From Limnomonas spitsbergensis (taxonomy: Eukaryota > Chlorophyta > Chlorophyceae > Chlamydomonadales): a stretch of 64,000 nucleotides of DNA. A model generated the notes under the pieces. That model was not told where the DNA came from. It did not search any database and saw nothing but the letters and a program-made list of their open reading frames with translations. Below are positions 47,801 to 57,700 of this stretch, piece after piece. Positions within the stretch are counted from its first letter, which is position 1. Each line of letters begins with the position of its first letter. The DNA lies in NCBI GenBank assembly GCA_037349105.1, contig JAYJMM010000070.1, positions 434,001 to 498,000 of the forward strand, written 5' to 3'. Both the position numbers and the translations under genes were made by a program.

Positions 47801-49931
47801 ATGATAGATTGGACAGGCCCACATGCCAATGTAGCATGTGGTATCCGCCATGGGCCCCATGCATAAACACGGCCATGTGCCCCATGCAGCAGAGGCCATG
47901 GGCCCCATGCGCTCTTTAGTAACCCCCCTAACCTTAACACCGCATGCTCTGTAGAGCGCACGCATCGGCCTGAATGCACTTAATGCATGTATCCACTTAT
48001 AACCACCACCCACCACCCCGTGTTCGCCAGGCATGCATGCCAATGTCCTGGAAGTGGGCTTTGTTTGGGAGCCCAGGCCCGGCGACGAACCCTGGTTGCG
48101 GATGTACGTCCCGAATGTCCCCTTCTTGCGCTTCGATGGTGCGTCACGGAGGCAGGCAACCGCCTTGAAGCCTGGATATTTGAAATAAGTTCCGAAATCT
48201 GATTATGATCTCCTGATCCTTCAATCAGGACCCAGATCTGGGATCCGGGATGAGGCGTGTGGTGTGTTGGTGTGTGCAATCTGATGGTAGTGTGCAGAGT
48301 CTTGTTTTGATCCCAGAGGATGGGTGTAATGCATCTTGGGTGGTTCATGCGCTAAAAAGGGCTCACAGCTTGCTGGCCCCCTTGAGTCTTGGGGCCTTGC
48401 TCTGACATACCCGTTTGGTGTGACTGGATTGATGTTCAGAGGAAGAGGAGACGGAAGAAGACGAGCCAGACGCTGCTGGGCGGGCCGAGTCTGGATCTGG
48501 ATCTGTCTCTGATGAAGAGGCCGTCAATGAGCAGAGGTTGCTGAGGTGGCGGAAGTTGTTCTTGCGGGGTGGAGCGGCCTCGGGCGCACGCGGGCTTGCC
48601 CTGGTCTCCACCCGGGCAATACACGACGGTGAAGAGCTACTTCAGGTGAGCCTTCGGATTTTATAATTCCAGCTTCTTTGTGTCAGAAGTGTGAAATCAT
48701 GGTTGACACATCTGATGGTCGCGGCAACATGGGGAGCCGCTCACCGCTCACAAGTCGAATTTGTGCCGGGGAGATTCGAGGGGCTTGCACTTACACACCA
48801 GTTCAGACATACTTGTACCTGCATACTTCAGGCATACTTGTACCTGCATACTTCAGACATACTTGTACCTGCAATCTTCAGGCATACTTGTACCTGCAAT
48901 CTTCAGGCATACTTGTACCTGCAATCTTCAGGCATACTTGTACCTGCATACTTCAGACATACTTGTACCTGCAATCTTCAGGCATACTTGTACCTGCATA
49001 CTTCAGACATACTTGTACCTGCATACTTCAGGCATACTTGTACCTGCATACTTCAGACATACTTGTACCTGCATACTTCAGACATACTTGTACCTGCATA
49101 CTTCAGACATACTTGTACCTGCATACTTCAGACATACTTGTACCTGTATACTTCAGACATACTTGTACCTGCATACTTCAGACATACTTGTACCTGCATA
49201 CTTCAGACATACTTGTACCTGCATACTTCAGACATGCTTGTACCTGCATACTTCAGACATACTTGTACCTGCATACTTCAGACATACTTGTACCTGCATA
49301 CTTCAGACATACTTGTACCTGCATACTTCAGACATACTTGTACCTGCATACTTCAGACATACTTGTACCTGCATACTTCAGACATACTTGTACCCGCATA
49401 CTTCAGACATACTTGTACCTGCATACTTCAGACATACTTGTACCTGCATACTTCAGACATACTTGTACCTGCATACTTCAGGCATACTGTGCTTCGGCCA
49501 TGTTTTACGACAGGTGTGTCTGTACCCATGGAAGGTACAAATGCATCGCTCAGCTCCCTATCTGTTGTACTAGTTTAAAATATTATGTTATATACTTATA
49601 TAACATTGATTGACGCCTGCTGTCTGCACCCTACCCCCTACCCCCTATGCCCCTTCACCCTACTGCCTGCACCCTACCCCCTACACCCTATGCCCCTTCA
49701 CCCTACTGCCTGCACCCTACACCCTACACCCTATGCCCCTTCACCCTACTGCCTGCACCCTGCACCCTACACCCCTGAATATCCTGATGCCTGCCATCAT
49801 GAACGCAGAACTACCGTTTGAACCCTCGAGGGCCGCAGCCCGCCTGGTATGTACCGATTAATCCCGAAGAAGATGCTCGGCGGTGGGCACAGCTGCCCCT
49901 CATCAACATCATGGGAGGAGCCAGGGATTAG
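41832..49931 (+). CDS. SETD9-like SET-domain protein, 9-11 exons
   Basis: Secure exons: 42933-43052, 43581-43682, 45267-45432, 46092-46208, 46668-46806, 47317-47492, 48031-48138, 48440-48645, 49809-49931. Proposed N-terminal exons 41832-41930 (starts MNTLLKRFLGLIEGDW) and 42272-42355 are in phase but weaker. Total 479 residues. The SET domain is split over the last exons: GRGVFLDGEVSPGAVVALVP, IGNPYLSRRFDLDVIDS, HPLALGHMMNHPG, ANVLEVGF, YVPNVPF, and ALVSTRAIHDGEELLQNYRL. This order matches animal SETD9 (GVFV, YPG, IGNPF, HNPLAVGQYVNN, YLPNIAY, GEELFSNY). The NH motif (MMNHPG) and the closing Tyr (NY) are kept. Presumed lysine methyltransferase; substrate unknown. An acidic insert with Gly/Ser runs sits in the 48440 exon. 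Introns hold two big minisatellites. Confidence 0.85.
44056..45026. repeat. 11-bp minisatellite, about 88 copies
   Basis: Unit CCGGTTTATCC or CCGGTTGATCC in long runs within the intron after exon 43581-43682. Because 11 is not a multiple of 3, all three forward frames stay open and encode the same repeating peptide (GLSPVYPRFIP); these frames are by-products, not genes. The two unit variants occur in blocks, suggesting block duplications. Confidence 0.97.
45695..45848. mobile_element. decayed hAT-type MITE relative
   Basis: Ends TAGTGCCGTGCCGATTACGG and, reverse-complemented, TACTGCTGTGCCATTATG resemble the MITE at 33660-33803 (CAGTGCTGTGCCAATTACG), with a similar length and a shared TATAGCTGAG-like interior. 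No target duplication is recognisable. In an intron of the SET-domain gene. Confidence 0.55.
46846..46907 (+). repeat. decayed duplicate of SET-gene exon 46668-46806 end
   Basis: CTTCAGCAAGATGCCAGCTT, CCTCGCATCGACGTTGGTAAG and CCGTACATCGGCAG repeat the true exon end (GTTCAACAAGATGCCAAACT, CCGCGCATCGACATCGGAAA, CCGTACCTGAGCAG). It lies 40 bp inside the following intron; the donor position reads AGGG and is dead. Confidence 0.85.
47040..47240. repeat. degenerate ~45-50-bp tandem repeat
   Basis: GTGTGCAAGTGTG ... CACTGCACTCACA-type motifs recur four times with much divergence in an intron of the SET-domain gene. Confidence 0.55.
48801..49485. repeat. 25-bp minisatellite, about 27 copies
   Basis: Unit CATACTTGTACCTGCATACT plus TCAGA in near-perfect tandem within the last intron of the SET-domain gene. 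A minority variant (GCAATCTTCAGG) is confined to the first third. All three forward frames are open over the array, again as a by-product of a 25-bp period. Confidence 0.97.
49618..49775. repeat. CCCTAC-rich ~52-bp tandem repeat
   Basis: About three copies of TGCCTGCACCCTACCCCCTA and CACCCTATGCCCCTTCACCC in the last SET-gene intron, just upstream of the final exon; the C/T-rich strand may serve as an extended pyrimidine tract. Confidence 0.85.
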
Positions 49932-50540
49932 GTCAAGGCAGGGCACTTGACAGTTTACACAGGTGCTCTTTGGTGGGAGGAACTGCCCTTAATTAAAATC
50001 ATGCTTGAAACTAGGGACTAGGATTAGGCGGGGAATAGTGCTCATGCAAGACTGAGAATTTATATGTCGACCCAAAATAATTTTCTCTTGACACGTTCCC
50101 CTGTTCCCCCACTAACAGGGGCAGGCAAGGCAGTCCTTGATAGTGTCCAAGATGCATAGTGTTTAGAGGACCGAGTTTCAGATTTGAGCCTCCTTTTTTT
50201 ACTCCTGACTTGTTTGCAGCGGCTAGAAGGGGAATTGCTGGAAAACGCCCCTGCTTCAAAGGGTTGGGTATAATGCCATGGGAGTCCACAACATGAGTAA
50301 GGATTGCTACATCTTGCGATGGGGCTGGAGGCTTCCGCTGCACTTGTCCACACATTGTGCGCTTGCTGGACAATACATTTCAGATTCATGACGGTACTAC
50401 AATGCCAGACTCATGTTCACAGTGCATTGGATATTAATAAGAAGCATGAGACTTCAAGCTGACTTCAGGTTCGAATTAAGTATGATGCAAATATACCGCA
50501 AATATACTGTTGTGAAGGTCCATCACAACATTATATTAGC
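49932..50540. other. intergenic, no gene seen
   Basis: 3' flank of the SET-domain gene; short frames without recognisable content. Confidence 0.5.
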
Positions 50541-50636
50541 GTAAGGAAAAACTCAAGGGAGGGGGGGGCAAATATCAATCCTAAACCCCTAAGATCAAAA
50601 TATGTTAAACTACCCCGGGTGTAATTACCCCTAGCT

Positions 50637-50780
50637 GCCCCATCCCCCCCGCTTCCGGACTTAGTCCGGACCGCAGTTTCGCAGTAAAGAACTGAATTGT
50701 TAAGGGGAGCAGAGGTCAATTCCAATCAGCTCAACTGCGCTTCGAATGGTGTCGAATGTAGCTGGTCCACGAATTTTAAA
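50637..50780 (+). repeat. dispersed repeat family 1, copy C
   Basis: CCCCCCGCTTCCGGAC, GCAGTTTCGCAGTAAAG, GAGGTCAATTCCAATCAGCT and GGTGTCGAATGTAGCTGGTC follow copy A in order. Confidence 0.65.
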
Positions 50781-50950
50781 TGGTGAAACAGAGAGATTAA
50801 GTCACCGATGCAATTTTGCCAACACCTGCCAGTACCTATCCTCGCTAAGCTTTCAAGTTTCATTTTGGGGGCGGATATTTTTTCGGCAGAGCCCCCCGGG
50901 CGGCCGAAGGTCGCGGGGGCGAAGCCCCCAGAGTCACCCCGTATCCGTCT

Positions 50951-50971
50951 GTCAGTCAGTCAGTCAGTCAG
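50951..50971. repeat. (CAGT)n microsatellite
   Basis: Five GTCA/CAGT units next to the GC-rich palindrome at 50915-50929. Confidence 0.9.
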
Positions 50972-51399
50972 CCCGATGTTTCTGGAACGTCCCGGAAACT
51001 TTATGCGCTACAGCGCAAATCAACCGGCTGTATTTATTAAGGTTATTCCTGTCAGACCTCAAAGGCCGAGGTGCAGAGATGAGAAACTCAGCTACCAAGG
51101 CTGGATCTCACAGCGGATGACGGAAGGTGTCGTCACGCTGTCCCCTGGTGTCACGCGACAGGCCGACAGCTGTGGCTTCGCTTCTCTATGCGCAATTCGA
51201 TACGCATCATTAAAAACACGCACTTAGCCTGCGATATTGTGACAACTATTTTGAAATCCTGCAACATGGCGAGGGGGTTTGCATGGTGTCCAGGTGACCC
51301 CGTCCGCACCTGGCTGCGCCTGCCCTCTGAAAAGTCACATACCCGACTGCTCTGCCGGTTTTTGTGCTGCGCAGCAGAACCTCTGATTACTTGTCTTTA

Positions 51400-51625
51400 T
51401 GCTCCTCTCTCACTTTTATCCTCTCCGTTCTTTTGACTTGTTTGTAAGACTGACTCAGAAGGGACTATGGATTCCCCGGACTTCCTTTCCTTTTGGGGGA
51501 ACATTTTTATCCTACTCCTTTATTTTCCTCTCTGCCGTCCCTTTTTCCTCCCGACCAGACGGTTGGGCACGTACGGCCGAGCCTTATTGAGCAGGGCCCA
51601 GAGGTGTAGCGTCATTCTCGCTATT
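51400..51625 (+). mobile_element. truncated LINE 3' end
   Basis: Pyrimidine-rich 3' UTR-like sequence ending in GGTTGGGCACGTACGGCCGA, GCC, and GCAGGGCCCAGAGGTGTAGC near 51620, the same terminus as in the other copies. No coding sequence remains. Confidence 0.65.
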
Positions 51626-51689
51626 CTAGAGACTTATTATCGCTAGAGACCATGAGGATACAAAAACGAATGGACTCACGCTGTCACAC

Positions 51690-51895
51690 ATCACACTGGC
51701 GTCTAATTTGACATGAGGAATGCAACGGTGTAGCTATGAGCACTGGCGTCTAATTTGACATGAGGAATGCAACGGTGTAGCTATGAGCTCAAGATGGTGT
51801 CAAGAAAGGGTGCAAAATTGACAAACCATTTGATTTTTGTTTTAACCCCTTCCCCCCCTACTTTGTCTCCCCCCCCTGGATCGAAATACATTTCA
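51690..51895 (+). repeat. dispersed repeat family 2, copy B, with 47-bp tandem duplication
   Basis: CACTGGCGTCTAATTTGACA to GTGTAGCTATGAG is present twice in tandem (51694 and 51741), then a T-rich and C-rich part matching the reverse complement of 39600-39870. Confidence 0.75.
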
Positions 51896-52064
51896 ACACC
51901 AGATTTTTAATGCTGTTGTAAAGCTCACAACTATGGGTGATGAGGTGTTTCCAATTATTATTAGCCCACCCCGGTGGAAAGGCAAAAATAAGTACCCACC
52001 CACATCATCAAACAAATGTTTATATACCCCTGGCTGGCAACCAACTCACCCTCACACCTCAGTA

Positions 52065-53295
52065 ACCAGGTAAATGACATAACACCCCTGGGCCCTGCTC
52101 AAAAAGGCTCGGCCGCGTGGGCGCCCAACTGTCCCGTTGAAAAAAAAGGAAGTTGTGGTTAGAGGGAAAGAAGAAGACGAACAAAAAGGAGAAAGAAATA
52201 CCCCCCCAACTGGAAAAGGCAGCCCGAAGTATCCCTGCCCCTCTCAAGCCTATCCCCCAAGAAGGGACAGAAAGGCAACAAACTAGGCCTCAACAAAGCC
52301 TAGTACGTCGTCAACAAAAGTCAGAGCCTCACATCAAGCCTGCCCCGGTACAACTGTTGAAAGTCTGTGGCGCCCTCCGGGGGGCCTGTCCAACCTCACT
52401 CCCTAAGCCGCTCCTTCACGCTAGGGCACTGGAAGCAGACATGCAGCAAATCCTCCATATGCTCGCCATCTCCCCTTGCCCAACACCGCGGGCAGCAGCG
52501 TGTCTCACGTTGTTGACCGCTCTGCCGTCCTCTTGTGTCAGCCGTGCTAACCACACCGAGCCGCAGCCGTAAGTTTGTGCGCACACAAGCGCACGCCCTA
52601 TTGCTGGTGCGGCTCCTAGCTTGCACCAACACGGCGCCTGCCGTAGACTGGAACCAAGCGCAGTGGGCGGCCGCAGACCTGTGCTCGGTGGCGGGGTCCT
52701 TGAGGTCTCCGTTGCCAGTCCCCTGAAGCTGCACCTGCTGGTAGGCTGCGTCCACTAGGTGTAGCACCTCTGGGACGGTGGAGCGGCTGCAGGTCAGAGA
52801 CTGCCTCACACGGTTTGGGGGCAGCTGCTCCACGCTCCAACTCCTTCAACGCCTCCATCAGCTCACCGCACCATGTGCGCTCTCCAGTGTTGTGTCAAAG
52901 CGCGAGCTGCATGTCGGCCGCCATGCCTGCTCCCATGAGTGGGCTGTCTTGCTGTGCTGCAGGTGCCACCACCTGCGTTGTAGAAGCGGAGCACGTGCTG
53001 CCACCAGTCTCGTTGTAACAGCTGGATCTGCAGCTCCCTCATGGCCCCCCAGTTGGCAGCGGAGGCAGGCAGCCTTGCAGCCTGGCGCAAGTGCTGAAGT
53101 AGACTGGACTGCATCCTGCTCTGGAGGCAGTGTTGAGGCCTGAGGTGACCGGTGGCCCACACCACATCTCCGTAGTTGGCCGCAGGCGCTGCATAGACAG
53201 CCGCTAGCCGGATGCGCGTAGGCAGATGCCTCAAACGCACCCTGGCGGCCATGCGGCGAACAGTATGCAACGCAGCAGCCGGAGGCGCCTCTCTA
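52065..53295 (-). mobile_element. degenerate LINE, C-terminal half
   Basis: Minus strand: 53270-52863 reads like the region behind the RT palm (RIRLAAVYAAPAANYGDVVW, then LQSRMQSSLLQHLRQAARLP and NWGAMRELQIQLLQRDWWQH). 52833-52396 carries AYQQVQLQGTGNGDLKDPAT and HVCFQCPSVKERLRE, matching the plus-strand copy at 38733-39198. The 3' end is GTTGGGCGCCCACGCGGCCG ... GGGCCCAGGGGTGTTATGTC near 52065. The two coding parts are in different frames, so the copy is dead. It lacks endonuclease and RT core. Confidence 0.8.
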
Positions 53296-53391
53296 CCTTA
53301 AATGGCCTTCCTCATGCTGCCGCTTTCGTGCTTAATGATGCCCAAGAATTTGAATTCAGCAACCAGGTGTAACGTCATTAACCTCAGGAAC

Positions 53392-53530
53392 CAGGGGTCA
53401 GGAACCCTGTCAAACCATAAATTCTCAGTAAAAAGAAACATGCTGACAGGGTACAAAAAGTTGTGTCATCCCAACAGTCGATCAAATCGCATCTGAAGCA
53501 TCATTCACTGTAGCTGGTGATTGTACATCA
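53392..53530 (+). repeat. dispersed repeat family 1, copy D
   Basis: GGAACCCTGTCAAACCATAA, ATTCTCAGTAAAAAG and CACTGTAGCTGGTGATTG follow copies A and C in the same order. Confidence 0.65.
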
Positions 53531-54732
53531 AACACCCAAACAAGAACAGATGTCAAGCATGGGTTCTAGCCAGGGATACCAGTGACCTACCTGACCACAT
53601 GGCCCAGAGCTTTTGTCATTGTCCCTCGCTAGGGATCAAAATGCTCCAGTGACAAGAAAATTGTTACAGCAACCTAGCATATAACTCCAGCTTTGACATG
53701 TGCTGCTTAACCACCTTTCCCTTCCCCTCTTAGTGGTCTCCTTGCGCAGCACCCCTTCAACTCCTCAGCGCTGGTGGCACATCTCTCCACATCTACCTCA
53801 GTTAGCTACTGACTATTGTGGGCTGAATCCTTGTGGTCTAGGAAGTGGCAGCTCCACACATGGCTGGACGGATGGCACCCTCAGCACTCTTACAGATGGA
53901 GCAAGCCAAGCTGTAGCACATAGCTGGTCACGCTGACGTGAACGTGTATCTTGGTTGGGAGAAATGGAAATTAACGAAAGAGGGGTGGGGGGCATAAAGG
54001 AATAAAGGAAACGGCAGGAAGGAGAGTCCTCCCGCGTGCACATGAATACATGATCAAGCACACCGGCCCTATCAGTGTCCATGCAAGAAGACGAGAGAGT
54101 TCATGACAATGCGCATTCATCTACTAAATCGACAAGATTTTTGAATTGTGCATGCGATGCACCATTATAACGCGTGATCGGAGAAAGGCTCTCAAACTTG
54201 AGTCTGCTTCCCTGAGATGAAACAGCAGGCCAAGGTAGGCAGGGCCTCTAGGTTACTGTGTAACCCGATCTGCGCACGAGAGACACGTGGCAGAATCGTG
54301 GCAGTGGGCCGCAAGCTTTATTGCGTATTTTCCTGTTTACCGCTAGCTGTACGCCATTATTACTTGGTGTGCCAACTTTTCGACTGCACGTTCCTGGAAT
54401 GACCATCATATCAGTAAGGCGGATTTTCAATCGTCATGGCGCTAGCTTGTGCATTCATTTAATACGATTACGCAGGCATGCCCACCTAGGAGATCCCTGG
54501 GCGGACCTTCGAGCGCACTGCACGAAAAGCTATGTCATGGAAGTACGATGCATGAGTCCCTTGAGGCCGAGTGCGCTGTTGGCCATCCGTATCACATGCA
54601 AGTGCCGCCCGCTCCGCATCACTATCTCAAGTCCACCATATATTTAAAGGCCCTTACTTAAAGTGACGGACGGACTTAATCGGGCTGGGCAAGAAACAGA
54701 CCCACCTCAAAGCGTGTAGTAGTCATTCGTGA
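53531..54732. other. intergenic, no gene seen
   Basis: 1.2 kb before the kinase-like gene. Several short frames, none recognisable; presumably holds that gene's promoter. Confidence 0.45.
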
Positions 54733-57700
54733 ATGGGGCTTGACGGTGAGTTGTCTTCGGATACGAGTTTCAGTAAAGGAGACAGCAGAGGAGGTACTCC
54801 GACCAAAGCCAGCGGAGCGCGCTTCAAGGGCACCAAGACTCTATGCAAGGGGCCTCGGGGTATGGTGCAGTTGGCCCTCGACAGCATGCACGACGACAGG
54901 CTGGTCGTCGTCAAATATATCCTAAGGTTGGTGGAGATGATTTTGATTGTCATAATCAAATGTCCAGATGTACCGCGCAGGGGGTGCATGCCAGCCCGTG
55001 AGTGTGCTGCATGTGGGCGCTACCATAGGCAGTGATGTTCATACGGTCCAGTATGACGTTTTTTATTCATACGGAGCTCCGTATGGATATTTAAATATTT
55101 TACTTACTTACGGTCATACGGTCCCAAGAGCGAAATCTGTGAAAGTGTGGCGAATTCGCATTTTTTGCTCGCCGTCTTCGCTACATGCTGTGTATCACGC
55201 GTCCTTGTCTTAGATTCACTTTTGCTTTAAGATAATGGGAATGAAAACAGGCCTACTTGCTAGCTTTCGGGGGCTGCGCCCCCGATCCCCCCTTTTTCAT
55301 TTGTTTTGCACCACCGTATGGATCTTCAAACTTACTTTCATACGGTCAACAAACATACGGTGTATGGATACGGATACACGTATGAACATCACTGACCATA
55401 GGCACCGAACCTTTGCATCAGGGCTCCCAGGATGCATAATTCTCAAGCATTGGAGGGACTGGCATAGGCAACAGCTCTAGAACATGCATGCTTGTATGTG
55501 AGCATGCACTGGGTTCCGCAGCTTCCGCTCTGCCAGTGACAGTATCGTGGGTGCAGCCCCACATGGGGGGTGCAGGCATGGGCAAAAAGAGCTGTAATGC
55601 CTGCGAAGCATGCATGCTCTAGGTTCGCCCAGCCAATACAATTATCAAGGGTTCAGTGCCTTGCGGACAGGCAGCAGTCAAGAAATGAAGGGCACGGTTT
55701 TTACAAGAGTCTGCTTAGGCAATGCATGGTGAGCAGCTGGCACGCTGTCGTGGGCTGCATGCTCGTGTATGGCAAGAGGGAATTAACACACTGCTCTCAC
55801 AGGCATGGTGCCTGCTCTCATGTGATCATGTCCATGCCTCCAGGGTGGTGGTGATGGCTGCCCATCTGAATGAATGAATTGCTGAATTGCACAAGTGCAT
55901 GCCGGGAAGCGCACGAATGCACGCCTTGAATGGCACGAGTGCTTAACTGCGTAGCAGAAAGGTTGCTTGGATTAGACTCTTGCCTCAATGCTGGTCAGGT
56001 CTCAGGCTATGAGCATGGATGCATGAGACCATGCTCTGTTGCTACTTGAGCTCTTGAAGTCCCAAGGGGACCATCAGGATAAGGCAATTAAAATCAAGCT
56101 GCCGCCTGGAGGCACTCCATGATGCAGCTCTGCATCAGCCCTGCTGTCTGCGCCTGTAAATGGCATGCTTCGTCCAACCTGACTGGTTTCTCGCCTCCAC
56201 TGGTTTCTCGCCTCCACCATCCATAGGGCGCCAGCAGGCGTGCGGGCATTGGCTGAAATCCGCATTTCCATGTTCTCGTCTGGCCTAGACTGCATCTTAT
56301 CGTTGTCAGGCAACGATAGACAAGTCCACATTTCAATATTTTTGTCTTGCTTTCATTTTTTTGAGTTGCTGCAATAGCCTCTTTTCAAACAGGTGTGGCA
56401 ATGCCATGAGGAAGAACATCTCCGTGATTTGTTCCATAGCATGGAGGCGAGGGGATCCTGCCAGCATACGGGATACATGCCGCACATTTATGATTCAGCC
56501 TGTCTGTACTGTTATCCAACCTTGCTCAGCAGTCTCGCCCCTTTGAGTGACATCTGGTCCAACTGAATGTCAGAATCACTTCATGCCTGTGGTCCGGTTG
56601 AACCAAGCCTTGCAGCCTTCTTGATGGAACTCGGATGATCCCTTGAGACTCCCGGCAACAGTCCTGACCTGCACCACATCTCACCAGCTGTGTAATTTGT
56701 GTGCCGAGCTGAACCAATTTCAAGTATTTGTCTGCTCCCCCTGTTCCTCCAACCCTGCACTTGCCTCCTCCTTCAAGCGCCCAAGCCCTCAGCCTCTCCT
56801 CACATCTCATGGGTTCTGTTGCGGTTTCCCTGCTCAATCATCCTCCTGCTGTCTAAAAATTGATCTGTGCATTTCCATTTGTTTTGTTGCATTTCCACCT
56901 CTTGCGAGCATTTTCATCTGTTCTGTGCATGTTTATCTGATACCTGCATTTCCAACTGTCCAGGGGAGAGGCAGCTTCATCAAAGTTTCTGATTCAAGAG
57001 GTGAGTTGTTGCTGAAGGGCAAGTGGTTTTAGTTTTCCTTAACTTCAGGTGTCTTCCAATATTCACTATTTAATCACTAGTACTGGAGTTAAAGGTTACT
57101 TAGATAGTCAGGGAGATTCAAGGGTCTCATGCCCGTAACAAAATGCACATCTTCAACAGGAAGCAGTACCGCTCTGGAGCATGCTTAGAGGGGAGGAGTA
57201 CATCGCGGTTTTGAGGCATCATTGATGTTGTCGTTGTATGCTTGCATACCTTCACCCTAAACCCTCAACCCTGGACATGGCAGTGTTGCGGGGGCTGCAC
57301 ACCGACCTGGTTCTACGAGATGCCTGACTGGTTGCATGGGGCTCGGTTGAGCATCGAAACAGCAGAACTAGACATGCATGCATGCCGGCGTATAGTACAA
57401 ATGGAGGGGACTGCCTGGTTGTTCTACCTAATCTGTGCACCCTTGTTTCTTGGCGCAGATCTTGGGCCATCAAGAAGTATCGTTGTTCAAGCACCCGCAC
57501 TTTGTGGAATTCTACGAGGTGTTCCTGACACCTCGGTACCTAGGTAAGGCGTTAGGCTGCTTGGATTTTGATCCTAGGATAGCTGTTATATCATAACCTG
57601 TGCACACATGTGGAATTCTGCGAAGTCTTTTTGACTCCTCATTACCACGGTGAGGCGGCTGGCCGTATTATATTTTGACAATAGATGTTGTGTTATAGAT

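Noticed and set aside
44056..49485. CRISPR-like arrays
   Set aside because: The tandem units have no unique spacers, and the locus is an intron of a eukaryotic gene.
48678..49613. Open frame of 311 codons with a repeated YLYLHTSDILVPAYFRHTCT-type peptide
   Set aside because: It runs across the 25-bp satellite; all three frames are open for arithmetic reasons, and the array lies in an intron of the SET-domain gene.
51290..51400. Possible coding remnant (WCPGDPVRTWLRLPSE)
   Set aside because: Too short, no splice sites and no recognisable family; possibly part of the LINE-derived sequence.
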